A stretch of 64,000 nucleotides of DNA from positions 21,192 to 85,191 of IMG/VR virus record IMGVR_UViG_3300020392_000010. One strand, given 5' to 3'. This document shows positions 23,952 to 32,497 of the stretch, in pieces (within the stretch, counting starts at the first letter, position 1; each line of letters opens with the position of its first letter). The notes under the pieces are model-generated. The model worked only from the letters and a program-made list of their open reading frames with translations, had not been told where the DNA came from and made no database searches. The position numbers were made by a program, and so were the translations under genes. This DNA is from a virus.

Positions 23952-25076
23952 ATGCCAGTAAATTTTTTAAATACGGAAAGACACTTAAGTAACTTTAGAA
24001 AAGGAATAGTAAGAGATCAATTTGACGAACCTACTTATTTAACTTTCTCTCTAGATTTTACGTTCGATGATATGTATAGGGGTGATGACTTTTTAGCAAT
24101 AAGCCCTCTATTTAATGTCAAAGAAGGTAAAAGTCAAAGTGCTATAAATTATCTTATTCAAAGAGGTCATACCGACAAAGCAAATCAACTATCTGTTTTT
24201 AATAAGTTACTAAAATATTTAAGAGACGATACCCCTTGGTATTTTCAAAAAGTAAGAGGGTTAGATGCTATTTGGAAAAAAGCAACTAACATGGATGAGC
24301 CTATGAAAGGGGGTGAAATAACAGTAGAAACATTAGAAGCGGTTGATTTAAGAATGGCGGAACTCGCAGACCTTTATAGAAATTCAATATATGATAAACA
24401 ATACATGAGAGAACGAGTTCCAGATAATCTAAGATGGTTTTCAATGGACATATATGTTGCGGAATTTAGAAACTTAAGAAATACATTACCTTCTTTAATT
24501 AATTTAGGAACTGGCATTAACATAGGAGGACCGAATTTAGCAGGACTTGCTGGAGCAGGTAACGCTATAGGAAATGTTTTAGATAATTTTGGATATTTAA
24601 AATTTAAATGTAGACAGTGTGAATTTGATTTTAGCGATTCATTCCCAGGTAAAGGAACTATGGAAATATCAGGAGGAGATATGGAAACAAGCCAATTTAC
24701 AATAAAGATAGGGTGGATGGAAGAAGAAAATCATTATTCATCAGGTAGCGTAACATATGATGACGCAACCAGTGCCAGAATGAGAGGAAGTAATACATGG
24801 GATAGCGCCAGTCTAGGTAATAATTTAGATTCAGCAACTAGTTTCTTAACAGGGTTACCGATCGTTGGAAATAAAATAAGTACAGTTGGTGCAAAAGCTT
24901 CTGAAGGAATATCATCTGTTCTAAATACGCCTAATAAATTAATAAATCAAGGGGTTCAAGAATTAACACAGCTTGTTGATCAGGGCAATTTTGGATTAAG
25001 CAATAGTGTTGGTTATGATTATCAAGAAGGAAGAGTAGCGCCTAGAAATACTGCGGTTCCAAAAAAACCTCTTTAA
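23952..25076 (+). CDS. Baseplate tube-like protein (gp48/gp54 type)
   Basis: 374 residues. Two beta segments, LTFSLDFTFDD and LKFKCRQCEFDFSD...GGDMETSQFTIKIGWMEEE, resemble the tube fold shared by gp19, gp48 and gp54. A long helical insertion lies between them and a Gly/Ser/Asn-rich flexible C-terminus follows. It lies between the hub and spike genes, fitting a protein that starts the tail tube on the baseplate. Which of gp48 or gp54 it replaces cannot be said from this sequence. Confidence 0.6.
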   Translation: MPVNFLNTERHLSNFRKGIVRDQFDEPTYLTFSLDFTFDDMYRGDDFLAISPLFNVKEGKSQSAINYLIQRGHTDKANQLSVFNKLLKYLRDDTPWYFQKVRGLDAIWKKATNMDEPMKGGEITVETLEAVDLRMAELADLYRNSIYDKQYMRERVPDNLRWFSMDIYVAEFRNLRNTLPSLINLGTGINIGGPNLAGLAGAGNAIGNVLDNFGYLKFKCRQCEFDFSDSFPGKGTMEISGGDMETSQFTIKIGWMEEENHYSSGSVTYDDATSARMRGSNTWDSASLGNNLDSATSFLTGLPIVGNKISTVGAKASEGISSVLNTPNKLINQGVQELTQLVDQGNFGLSNSVGYDYQEGRVAPRNTAVPKKPL

Positions 25077-25096
25077 AATAAATTGTAGAATAATAC

Positions 25097-25867
25097 ATGG
25101 AGAAAGAATTAATTAATAAACAATTCTTAGGAACAGTTGAAGATTCTAGAGACCCTGATTTAGAAGGAAAATGCAAGGTTAGAGTATTTGGTATACATGG
25201 AGAAAAAATACCTATAGAAGATTTACCTTGGGCTTATCCAAAACAAAAATCATTATATTTTGGTAAAGATGGAAAAGCAGGCGCCATATCTATACCCAAG
25301 GACGGAGCAGTTGTAGCCGTTAGATTTGATAATGGAAACATATATTCCCCTGAATATTATGCAGTACAGGAATTAGCAGATGACATAAAAGAAGAATTAC
25401 AAAAAGAAGGTGAATATCATGGATCTCATTTTTTATTATTTGATGGAGATGAAGAATTAAAAGTATGGTTTACTAAGGAAAAAGGAATAACCATGCAACT
25501 AAAAGGATCTAGAATAAATATAGGTCAGGATAAAAAGATTGAAATAGAGCACGATCAAACACAATCAATTATTACATTAAAAGGATCAGAAATAGAAGTA
25601 ATAGCAGATAGTAAAATAAGCCTATCTTCAAATACTAAGATAGAACTTAACTCAAACGATATACATGTAAATGGAAAAAACGTTGTGTTAGGACCAAATA
25701 AATCACTTGCACAACCTGCAGTTTTAGGTACTTCACTTGTAACTGCTCTTTCTACAATGGCCGCTGTTATAGACACTAAATGGCCTCCAACCCCAGGGGC
25801 AACCACTGCTTCTATAACTCAAATACAACAAACTTTTTTATCTAAAACAACTAAGGTGACTCCTTAA
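25097..25867 (+). CDS. gp5: Baseplate central spike, gp5/VgrG-like without lysozyme
   Basis: 256 residues. Residues about 6-95 form the gp5 OB-fold (FLGTVEDSRDPDLEGKCKVRVFG...LPWAYP). Residues about 120-200 are a repetitive beta-helix-like stretch (GSEIEVIADSKISLSSNTKIELNSNDIHVNG). T4 gp5 carries a lysozyme domain between these parts; none is present here, so wall cutting would rely on another protein. The stop overlaps by 4 nt the stop of the convergent island gene, and no terminator is visible. Confidence 0.85.
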   Translation: MEKELINKQFLGTVEDSRDPDLEGKCKVRVFGIHGEKIPIEDLPWAYPKQKSLYFGKDGKAGAISIPKDGAVVAVRFDNGNIYSPEYYAVQELADDIKEELQKEGEYHGSHFLLFDGDEELKVWFTKEKGITMQLKGSRINIGQDKKIEIEHDQTQSIITLKGSEIEVIADSKISLSSNTKIELNSNDIHVNGKNVVLGPNKSLAQPAVLGTSLVTALSTMAAVIDTKWPPTPGATTASITQIQQTFLSKTTKVTP

Positions 25868-26472
25868 CGATAAAGATTACTAATATGTTCATATGGAAAA
25901 TACTTATTTATTCTAGAATTAGGAGTAACAGAGACTACGTTAAATCCTCGCGTCTGTAAAACTCTAAAATTATTTAGTATTCTAGAAAATCTAGAATCGT
26001 ACCACTTTTTATCAGCGTCATTACCTATGCCTTCTATCCTATTTTTTTTCCAAAAGTGACTAGGTGTTTTCCACGCTAAACTAACACCTGAAATATAAAA
26101 AGTAGTATCCTTTTTACTAAATGTATTTCTTTCTAAAATATCGATAGCCGTTGTTACGCAATCAGGGAATTTTTTTTTATTTGGTCTAGGGTATAGCTCA
26201 ATATAGTCAGGCATAGCTATTCTATTCCTAACACATTGTTTTTCAAGCCAATCGCTTGATACTATTTTAGTGTGTTTTTTAAGTTGCTCTAATTCCCTTG
26301 GGCAATTATCTAATTCTTGAAATATTTTAGGATCATTAAAAAACAAATAATTAGGTATAAGCTTCATCCAGGCCCTATTGGTTCCTACTGTTATTACATT
26401 TTGTGAAATTCTGGTAAAGTCTATTCTATCAATAGAAGGACCATTGCCAATAAGTAATACTTTATTTTTCAT
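25864..26472 (-). CDS. Glycosyltransferase/DUF115-like protein
   Basis: 202 residues. The N-terminal KVLLIGNGPS followed by VITVGTNRAW and YLFFNDPKIF, and later FYISGVSLAW, is shared with proteins at 31861-32493 and 33989-34597. This is the nucleotide-sugar-binding pattern of the DUF115/sialyltransferase-like superfamily. It overlaps the HAD gene by 11 nt, so they are coupled. A role in adding a sugar or phosphate-linked group to a glycan is inferred. Confidence 0.6.
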   Translation of the reverse strand: MKNKVLLIGNGPSIDRIDFTRISQNVITVGTNRAWMKLIPNYLFFNDPKIFQELDNCPRELEQLKKHTKIVSSDWLEKQCVRNRIAMPDYIELYPRPNKKKFPDCVTTAIDILERNTFSKKDTTFYISGVSLAWKTPSHFWKKNRIEGIGNDADKKWYDSRFSRILNNFRVLQTRGFNVVSVTPNSRINKYFPYEHISNLYR

Positions 26473-26764
26473 TTAACCAGTCGTAAGAATTCATATTTTT
26501 ATCATCTATGAATAGATCATAGGCGGGTTTTCCCATTTTTAATTCATGGAATTTTAAACCCCATTTATTTAATTGATACATGGTAATGTTTCTATGGTCA
26601 ATACCACTAACAGTGCCCCTTGCTGTCCACATTATTATAGTATTGCCCTTATCATATAACGTATTAACTTTATCTATAGCTTCAGGTATAGGGTACGCTG
26701 TATCATATCTCATAGGCTCAGCTAGCCTGCATATAGTATCGTCTATGTCTATGTAAATTACCAT
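26462..26764 (-). CDS. HAD-family phosphatase
   Basis: 100 residues, a minimal HAD without cap. Motif I is YIDIDDTIC (nucleophile D and D+2), motif II WTARG, and motifs III/IV GKPAYDLFIDDKN. Small HADs of this kind are found in capsule and lipopolysaccharide clusters, where they remove phosphate from sugar phosphates such as nonulosonate-9-P or Kdo-8-P. In this island it could serve sialic-acid precursor formation, since NeuB products from phosphorylated precursors need a phosphatase (inference). Confidence 0.75.
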   Translation of the reverse strand: MVIYIDIDDTICRLAEPMRYDTAYPIPEAIDKVNTLYDKGNTIIMWTARGTVSGIDHRNITMYQLNKWGLKFHELKMGKPAYDLFIDDKNMNSYDWLNEK

Positions 26765-26800
26765 CTTTTTGTTTTATCTATCTTGTATATAAATACTAAA

Positions 26801-27610
26801 TTAAAAATCATAATTATTTTTTTCAAAACATTTTACATAAAATGGAAAGCTAATATACATTACATGTTTAATTTCATTTTCAGTAGCTATCCTAGATATG
26901 TATTCAAAATCTTCAAACTTATTTTGTGAATTAGTATCGCACCATTCCCATTTAGGGTATCCTCTTTTATGTATAATATTTGCGGTTGAAGCAGATACGA
27001 CATCTTTACTTGAACCCTTTATTACGTCTTTTAAAGAAATCCACATATCAGGTAATCCGTTTATTTTAAATGGCTCTCCTCTCTTTTGTTTTATTATTGA
27101 TCCTTCAGGTTTTTCTCCGTTAGAAATATTATCATATTTTTTATAATTATATACTAAGCTGTTATTTATAATATAGCGTATATCTAATGAACTTTCTTTT
27201 TTAGGAAAATCTGATATTTTTTTTATCATATTACATAACTTGAAAATAGAATTTTTTAAAATATAATCATCTGAATCTAGATACATTATCCAATCTCCCT
27301 TTGCATTTTCTACCCCTTTTTGCTTTGGTAATCCTCGTTTATAATTGCCATTTGAATTCATAAGTGTTTCATCAGATTTAGGTATTTTAATTAATCTAAT
27401 ATCTTTGTAGTGTTTAAAATACGTATTGTATATTTGTTCAGTTATGGTGCATCCATCGGAGACTATTATGAGTTCCCAATTTTCTATGGTTTGCAATATT
27501 ACAGAGTACACTGCTCTTATGAATTTTGATTTTGGGTTTTTTCTAGATTCAGGGTAATCCCCTAAATAAGATTGCATTATAATACTTACGTTAATTTCAT
27601 TTTTTATCAT
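26801..27610 (-). CDS. GT2-family glycosyltransferase
   Basis: 269 residues. GT-A fold: N-terminal VSIIMQSYLGDYP, then QTIENWELIIVSDGC, ENAKGDWIMYLDSDDYI (metal-binding DxD as DSDD). Family 2 inverting transferases use nucleotide sugars on cytosolic acceptors. There is no membrane segment. Its start overlaps the GH16 gene by 14 nt. Donor and acceptor cannot be read from the sequence. Confidence 0.8.
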   Translation of the reverse strand: MIKNEINVSIIMQSYLGDYPESRKNPKSKFIRAVYSVILQTIENWELIIVSDGCTITEQIYNTYFKHYKDIRLIKIPKSDETLMNSNGNYKRGLPKQKGVENAKGDWIMYLDSDDYILKNSIFKLCNMIKKISDFPKKESSLDIRYIINNSLVYNYKKYDNISNGEKPEGSIIKQKRGEPFKINGLPDMWISLKDVIKGSSKDVVSASTANIIHKRGYPKWEWCDTNSQNKFEDFEYISRIATENEIKHVMYISFPFYVKCFEKNNYDF

Positions 27611-28301
27611 AAGGGGTATACTTAAAATTTTTGCAAATCATTTCTGATACATGGTCTGTGCTTTTTAAACTAGCGTGTTCTTTTTTTATACTGTTGTTTA
27701 TAATTACATTTAAAGTTTTTCCACGTAAATGAGATACTGTAAAATTATCAGTTATATCTCTTACTAATTTATTATCAAAGTATATTTTAATTTCGTTTTC
27801 TTTCCATTCTAAACTATATTTGTGAAAATCTTTGCTAGGGCATTTCCAACCTAGCCAGTGGTTTTCAGCACCTATACTATAATTATGTGGCTCTTTTCCT
27901 AGATGCACATTTGTTTGTACTTTAAAAAAATTTCCCCATAATGCGTCTATATTCCAATTAAAATAGCTTGATTTTTTATTTGAATACCCTTCAAATACGT
28001 CTATTTCAGGTGGCCAACTTTCCCATGCCCACATCCAAAAAGCCGGCCATAAATAAGGTCCTTTTGGTAATTTAATATCTATGTCAAATCTACCATATCC
28101 AAATTTTTCAGTACAGTGAATTAGCCCTACCCCATATGGTGAAGTAACACCGTCTATTTCCTTTGGGTTGTAATGAGTTTTTAATATTAGATCCTCTCCT
28201 TGTATTTCAACAGCCGATTTATCATACCAACATTCTGGTTTTCCAGGGTGCATAAGACCCCATCTCTCTCCAACTTTCCATGTGTATCCTTGCCATTTCA
28301 T
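27597..28301 (-). CDS. GH16-family endoglycanase
   Basis: 234 residues. The catalytic signature PEIDVFEG (E99, D101, E104) is intact. Upstream FGYGRFDIDIKLPKG and LWPAFWMW are typical of GH16 beta-glucanases, laminarinases, agarases and carrageenases. No signal peptide, carbohydrate module or tail-fibre repeat, so it is either cytosolic, released at lysis, or a virion part by an unseen route. It is the first gene of a leftward set with GT2, HAD and a DUF115-like gene. Substrate unknown. Confidence 0.85.
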   Translation of the reverse strand: MKWQGYTWKVGERWGLMHPGKPECWYDKSAVEIQGEDLILKTHYNPKEIDGVTSPYGVGLIHCTEKFGYGRFDIDIKLPKGPYLWPAFWMWAWESWPPEIDVFEGYSNKKSSYFNWNIDALWGNFFKVQTNVHLGKEPHNYSIGAENHWLGWKCPSKDFHKYSLEWKENEIKIYFDNKLVRDITDNFTVSHLRGKTLNVIINNSIKKEHASLKSTDHVSEMICKNFKYTPYDKK

Positions 28302-28394
28302 AAAATTAATATTTATTATTATATATTAATGCCTATTTTATCAACTGTGTGTTAAATGTAAATATCAACATGCAGCTGCCTTATAAATAAATAT

Positions 28395-28967
28395 ATGAAA
28401 AACAAAGAACTACTTAAGGATTTAAAAGAATATGATAGATTTGGAAAAGATAAAGAAATATCTAAGGAAATATCTAAGGAAATAGGCGTTAGCGAATCAG
28501 TATTTACATATGGTTCTACTCCATATGAAACAGCTTTAGCATTAATAAAATCAGTTAATAAAAAACCTAGTAGATTTGTAGTTGTTGGAACAAGTATAGG
28601 TTGGATGAATTTTTACTGGAATGAAATATATCCAAATATACCCTCTCTAGGTATAGACATACACTATGGTAGAATTGAATTTGGAAATTCTTTAATTAAA
28701 AAACATAAACTATCTAATATAGAATTAAAAGTAGATGATTTATATAAATTTTCATTTAAAGATACTGATTTAATATGGTTAAGCAACTGCTGTTTTGATA
28801 CAAATGAAAATGCGAAAATAGTAAATGATATAATTGCAAAAAACCCTAATGTTTCTATAATTTCATATAAACCGTTTGATTCTAGCGTAAGGAGTAAAGT
28901 TACTAGACACAGTTTAGCCGTTAGCTGGATGCCACTTCAACCCTTTTGGGTGTATGATACGAAATAA
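28395..28967 (+). CDS. SAM-dependent methyltransferase-like protein
   Basis: 190 residues. Rossmann motif I FVVVGTSIGWMNFYW and the acidic end of strand 2 LGIDIH, followed by LKVDDL and DLIWLSNCCFD, recall Dot1-like or related class I methyltransferases. Motif I lacks the usual GxGxG glycines, so binding is uncertain. It starts a rightward cassette of four genes with short gaps or overlaps (flavoprotein-like, SET-like, ATP-grasp). TATAAATA at 28382 lies only 5 nt before the ATG. Confidence 0.5.
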   Translation: MKNKELLKDLKEYDRFGKDKEISKEISKEIGVSESVFTYGSTPYETALALIKSVNKKPSRFVVVGTSIGWMNFYWNEIYPNIPSLGIDIHYGRIEFGNSLIKKHKLSNIELKVDDLYKFSFKDTDLIWLSNCCFDTNENAKIVNDIIAKNPNVSIISYKPFDSSVRSKVTRHSLAVSWMPLQPFWVYDTK

Positions 28968-28976
28968 ATTTATAAA

Positions 28977-29945
28977 ATGAAAAAATTTGATATAGCATAT
29001 GTTTCTTCAAATATTTCATTTCTATTAGACTGTTATATTAATTCTTACAAAGGTTTAAATCTTTGTATAATAGATATGAAAGATGATTTAGGTGGGGCAT
29101 GGCAAATATCAGATGCTAGAGTACATTTACAATGGGTAAGTAATGAACATAAAAAATATATTTCTGTCATTAATGAGGACTTAAAAAAAGTTGATAGTAA
29201 ATTTCAAATAAAAGGGCCGCTTAAAAATGTTAAAACAATAGAGGATAAAAAATATACAGATTATTCACTTTATCACATTAATTTGGGTTCTAATTTGTTT
29301 ATAGAAGAGCTTGTTGAAAAAATTAAACGTAAAAACAATGTTGAAATAATTAAAGATAATATTAAAGAAGTTACGTTAGAGAATAATGTTTTTAATATTT
29401 TTGGTAAAGAAACTTACTTATCTAACAAATTATATTTGACTAATAATTTAAAATTAGATAAAATAGCTTTAAATAAAAAGGAATATAAATTGTATTCACA
29501 GGATAAAAAATATAATCACCTTTTTATTGAGGTTAAATCTAAAGATATTAAACCGTTAGACATTTTAATATGTGAAGGAAATGGCTTTAAATGGGATGGT
29601 AGAGAAATGTTTAATGCTGAAAAACAAAAAATTCATAGAAATTTGAATAATTCTTTGTTCTTTATGATAAACGTAAGTGAGTTATATAAAGATTTAAAAA
29701 ATACTCAACTTTTTTCATGTCGAATAAAAAATAAAAACTTTATAGAAGATTTTAAAAATTATTTACTTTATAACAATATAACAGAAAAAGATGTGGAAAT
29801 AAAAATATTAGAAGATGATGAGTATACCCAACATAGGCTCATAAATGCATACGCAATACCAAAAACCAAAAATTTAGAAATATTTACACAGATGAATTAT
29901 TTTAAATATTTAGTAAAATTAAATCAATTGAGAAATGAATATTAA
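28977..29945 (+). CDS. Flavoprotein-like oxidoreductase, divergent
   Basis: 322 residues. Near the N-terminus FDIAYVSSNISF leads into LCIIDMKDDLGGAWQ, the E/D-x6-GG arrangement found after the first Rossmann strand in FAD-dependent enzymes such as amine oxidases and UDP-galactopyranose mutases. The dinucleotide-binding GxGxxG is degenerate (YVSSNIS). SNLFIEELVEKIK and VEIIKDNIKEV fit the same family. Possibly degenerate or specialised. Overlaps the SET-like gene by 11 nt. Confidence 0.4.
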   Translation: MKKFDIAYVSSNISFLLDCYINSYKGLNLCIIDMKDDLGGAWQISDARVHLQWVSNEHKKYISVINEDLKKVDSKFQIKGPLKNVKTIEDKKYTDYSLYHINLGSNLFIEELVEKIKRKNNVEIIKDNIKEVTLENNVFNIFGKETYLSNKLYLTNNLKLDKIALNKKEYKLYSQDKKYNHLFIEVKSKDIKPLDILICEGNGFKWDGREMFNAEKQKIHRNLNNSLFFMINVSELYKDLKNTQLFSCRIKNKNFIEDFKNYLLYNNITEKDVEIKILEDDEYTQHRLINAYAIPKTKNLEIFTQMNYFKYLVKLNQLRNEY

Positions 29946-30567
29946 AAAAGGATACAGTATACCTAAATGTTTAGAACTAAGACAATCGCCATTGCACGGA
30001 CTCGGCTGCTTTGCAATAGAATTTATTCCAGCTGGTAGTAATTTAGGTATTTGTCACTATTATGACTATAGTGAAAGACCAGTTAAACATTTAAGAAACC
30101 CCATGGTTGGTTTTTTTAATTACTCAGTCAATAAAAACGCATGGCTACCTATAGTGAAAAAAGAATTTATAAATGGAAACGGTTGGGTTACTGAACTGGT
30201 AACAACCAAAGATATAGAAAAAGGTGAAGAAATTTTATTAAGGTATAGTTGGTATGACCCTACAAAACCTGATACTAAAAAAAATAAACACTACATTCCC
30301 TTACCGGATTGTGTTTCTATTGAAAAAAGAAATGGGGTGTATACCCTCTATGCAACTAAGGATATTATGAAAGATTTTGATTTTGGGTATTCTCATAGTT
30401 ATTATGATAAATCAGATTTATATGAGCCTAATCCAATAGGAGGATATTTGCTGGAATCTACTATACCTAATTGTGATATGTTTAAAAAAGATAAAGAGCT
30501 ATATTTAAAATCAAAAAGAAATATAAAAAAAGGAGAATCAATAAGCGTAAATTATGAAGTATTATAA
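29935..30567 (+). CDS. Double SET-domain-like protein
   Basis: 210 residues. Residues about 10-115 have SET features: LHGLGCFAIEFIPAGSN, GFFNYSVNKNAW (the NHS-like part), TTKDIEKGEEILLRYSW. Residues about 120-210 repeat the pattern in shorter form: YTLYATKDIMKDFDFGYS, LESTIPNCDMF, NIKKGESISVNYEVL. The second copy resembles an internal duplication. SET domains transfer methyl from SAM to protein Lys; substrate here unknown. Overlaps both neighbours in the cassette (11 and 14 nt). Confidence 0.6.
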   Translation: MNIKKGYSIPKCLELRQSPLHGLGCFAIEFIPAGSNLGICHYYDYSERPVKHLRNPMVGFFNYSVNKNAWLPIVKKEFINGNGWVTELVTTKDIEKGEEILLRYSWYDPTKPDTKKNKHYIPLPDCVSIEKRNGVYTLYATKDIMKDFDFGYSHSYYDKSDLYEPNPIGGYLLESTIPNCDMFKKDKELYLKSKRNIKKGESISVNYEVL

Positions 30568-31312
30568 TTATTTACCGCCTAGCTTAACTCAGTGGTCCCC
30601 TGAATTTGATTGCTCGTACATTTACCCTAAGTATAAAACATATATTGAAAATAATTATATGTTAACTCTAAGGCATAAAAATAAAATAGAATGTGAAACC
30701 ATGAAAAAACTTTATAACAAATATGAAGTTAAAAAGTTTTTTGAAAAGCACGGTTTAAATATACCTACACTATATTGTTATTCTACTAAAGATTCTGATA
30801 TTTCACATGCGTTAAGAGAAAAATATGTTGCTAAACCTGCTCACATGTCAGAGAATGATGGAGTTTTTATTAACGATAAAGACTTTGAAAAAGTAGATAA
30901 AAAACTTAGAGAATGTTTAAAGTCTTCACCAAGATCAACTGAACCGGAAATGATGAAACAAGCTGAAAAAGGCATGTTAGTTGAAGAGTATATTGAACAT
31001 GATTATGAATTTAAGGTATTTGTACTATATGGGTGCCCAATAGTTGGTGATTTAAGAAACGGATCAAAAGAATGGCATAGAGTAGATATGATAGATAAAA
31101 ACAATAATTATTTTAATTGGAATAAGGAATACGAAATATGTAAACATATTGCAAAAGAACTAAAAATAGATTTTTTTAGAATAGATTTTTTTTACAATAA
31201 AAAAGAGGACAAATTTTATGCAGGGGAAATGGCATTTAGACCTTCTACGCTACTTGGTAAAGAAATAGAAAAATTTATACTCTCTAAGTGGAAAAAAATG
31301 GCTAAATACTAA
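30554..31312 (+). CDS. ATP-grasp protein, TupA-like
   Basis: 252 residues. YVAKPAHMSENDGVF (ATP-binding Lys), LVEEYIEHDYEFKVFVLYG, DFFRIDFFY and FYAGEMAFRPS match the TupA-like ATP-grasp pattern, a family whose founder forms teichuronopeptide, a cell-wall polymer. ATP-grasp enzymes join a carboxylate to an amine or similar via acyl phosphate. Last gene of the four-gene cassette; its stop overlaps the convergent membrane-protein stop by 4 nt. Substrate unknown. Confidence 0.75.
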   Translation: MKYYNYLPPSLTQWSPEFDCSYIYPKYKTYIENNYMLTLRHKNKIECETMKKLYNKYEVKKFFEKHGLNIPTLYCYSTKDSDISHALREKYVAKPAHMSENDGVFINDKDFEKVDKKLRECLKSSPRSTEPEMMKQAEKGMLVEEYIEHDYEFKVFVLYGCPIVGDLRNGSKEWHRVDMIDKNNNYFNWNKEYEICKHIAKELKIDFFRIDFFYNKKEDKFYAGEMAFRPSTLLGKEIEKFILSKWKKMAKY

Positions 31313-31749
31313 GAAATTATAAGCTTTCCACAAACTATACCAAGTGCTCCAAATACTATTAGCAAAATCAAACCTAACCATGATCCTTTAGTGGCTCTTT
31401 TAGAATTCATTGCAAATGCAAAATAATAAGAAGCCGCTACAAAAAACAAAATAATGTTTGAAAACAAATCATTTTTAGAAGGATTAGTGTATATAACTAA
31501 TATAGATGCAAGAAACGCTTGAGCAAATGGAAATAACGCTGCGAGAACTATTGTGTATGGTTTTTCATAGTTTACCTTAAGCCACCTAGTAAAAATCCTG
31601 GTCCTTACCTGAAGGCCTTTTATCAGCGTTCTTCTCTTAATATTATACGATATATATGAAGCTCTAAGGTTTAAATAAAGCACAAGAGTATACGTAAATA
31701 TTCCAAGAGTAGGAAGTGCAAAAATACATAGAAACATTAAAATATCCAT
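31309..31749 (-). CDS. Multi-pass membrane protein
   Basis: 146 residues with four hydrophobic segments: MFLCIFALPTLGIFTYTLVL (about 4-23), IVLAALFPFAQAFLASILVI (about 67-86), a third about 97-113 and LGLILLIVFGALGIVCGKLI at the C-terminus. A basic loop (KRRTLIKGLQVRTR) follows the first. No family recognised. Lies alone between the ATP-grasp gene and the sialyltransferase-like gene; superinfection exclusion or a glycan-export role are guesses. Confidence 0.65.
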   Translation of the reverse strand: MDILMFLCIFALPTLGIFTYTLVLYLNLRASYISYNIKRRTLIKGLQVRTRIFTRWLKVNYEKPYTIVLAALFPFAQAFLASILVIYTNPSKNDLFSNIILFFVAASYYFAFAMNSKRATKGSWLGLILLIVFGALGIVCGKLIIS

Positions 31750-31860
31750 CGCTGAAATACGTTTATTCTTATATAATAATGGGCTCTCACATAATATGTG
31801 ATTACGTAATATTTTATTGTTAAATATTAAAAATAATTGTAAAATTGCACACTTAATCAG

Positions 31861-32493
31861 CTATATGCCTAATATATTTGATATGTACTCATCGGCTTGT
31901 ACTTTACCCGATAATATATGATTTTTTATAATCTCATTTTGAAGAAATTGCTTATGAAATTTTAGTCTTCCTTTGTTTAATTCTCCTGGGTCAGATGTCT
32001 CTGGAATATAATTCTTGATGTGATGGTTATTGAAATCTGTCTCTGAATACATAGACATTCCAGTTATGTAAAATGATTCAGGGTTCATGTTAATTATTTC
32101 ATCTATGATATAAGTTCCCATTAAAGGAGCTGCCTTAATACGCTTTTTATATTTAAAAAATTCCTTATGTATTAGTCTTATTTTAAGATTAGGGTTTCTA
32201 TATCTCATATATAATTTTCTATAGTCATATTTTAAAGATAAATATTTTAAACCATTTATTCTATAGTCTTTAATAGACATATCCCCATGTATGGCAAAAT
32301 GCTGATTTACATACAAAGAATCACAACGCTTACCGTAATCTTTTTGTAATTCTTTAATTACAGGAAATGCACCGTTTGTTCTAATTACAATATCGTGAGA
32401 ATCTATAAACAGTCCTTTCTTTTTACCAATTAAAGTAACCGCGGGACCTACAAATATTACTCGCTTACCTTTAATAAAGTTACTATAATCCAC
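31861..32493 (-). CDS. Sialyltransferase-like protein (GT29-type)
   Basis: 210 residues. GKRVIFVGPAVTLIGKKKG, DSHDIVIRTNGAFP and FYITGMSMY recall the sialyl motifs L/S of GT29 (V-G-x-(G/A), D-x-V-x-R-x-N). This is the last gene of a tight operon: DUF115-like, NeuA, NeuB, this gene, with gaps of 1-4 nt. That context strongly favours transfer of a CMP-nonulosonate to an acceptor glycan or protein. Acceptor unknown; no membrane segment. Confidence 0.65.
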   Translation of the reverse strand: MDYSNFIKGKRVIFVGPAVTLIGKKKGLFIDSHDIVIRTNGAFPVIKELQKDYGKRCDSLYVNQHFAIHGDMSIKDYRINGLKYLSLKYDYRKLYMRYRNPNLKIRLIHKEFFKYKKRIKAAPLMGTYIIDEIINMNPESFYITGMSMYSETDFNNHHIKNYIPETSDPGELNKGRLKFHKQFLQNEIIKNHILSGKVQADEYISNILGI

Positions 32494-32497
32494 TTGT

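Noticed and set aside
25097-25867. Tail lysozyme domain in the gp5-like spike
   Set aside because: The 256-residue protein goes from OB-fold to beta-helix with no room for a lysozyme domain.
28382-28389. TATAAATA as late promoter for the methyltransferase-like gene
   Set aside because: Only 5 nt separate it from the ATG at 28395, far less than the 18-24 nt at the other sites; it would place the RNA start at or after the start codon.
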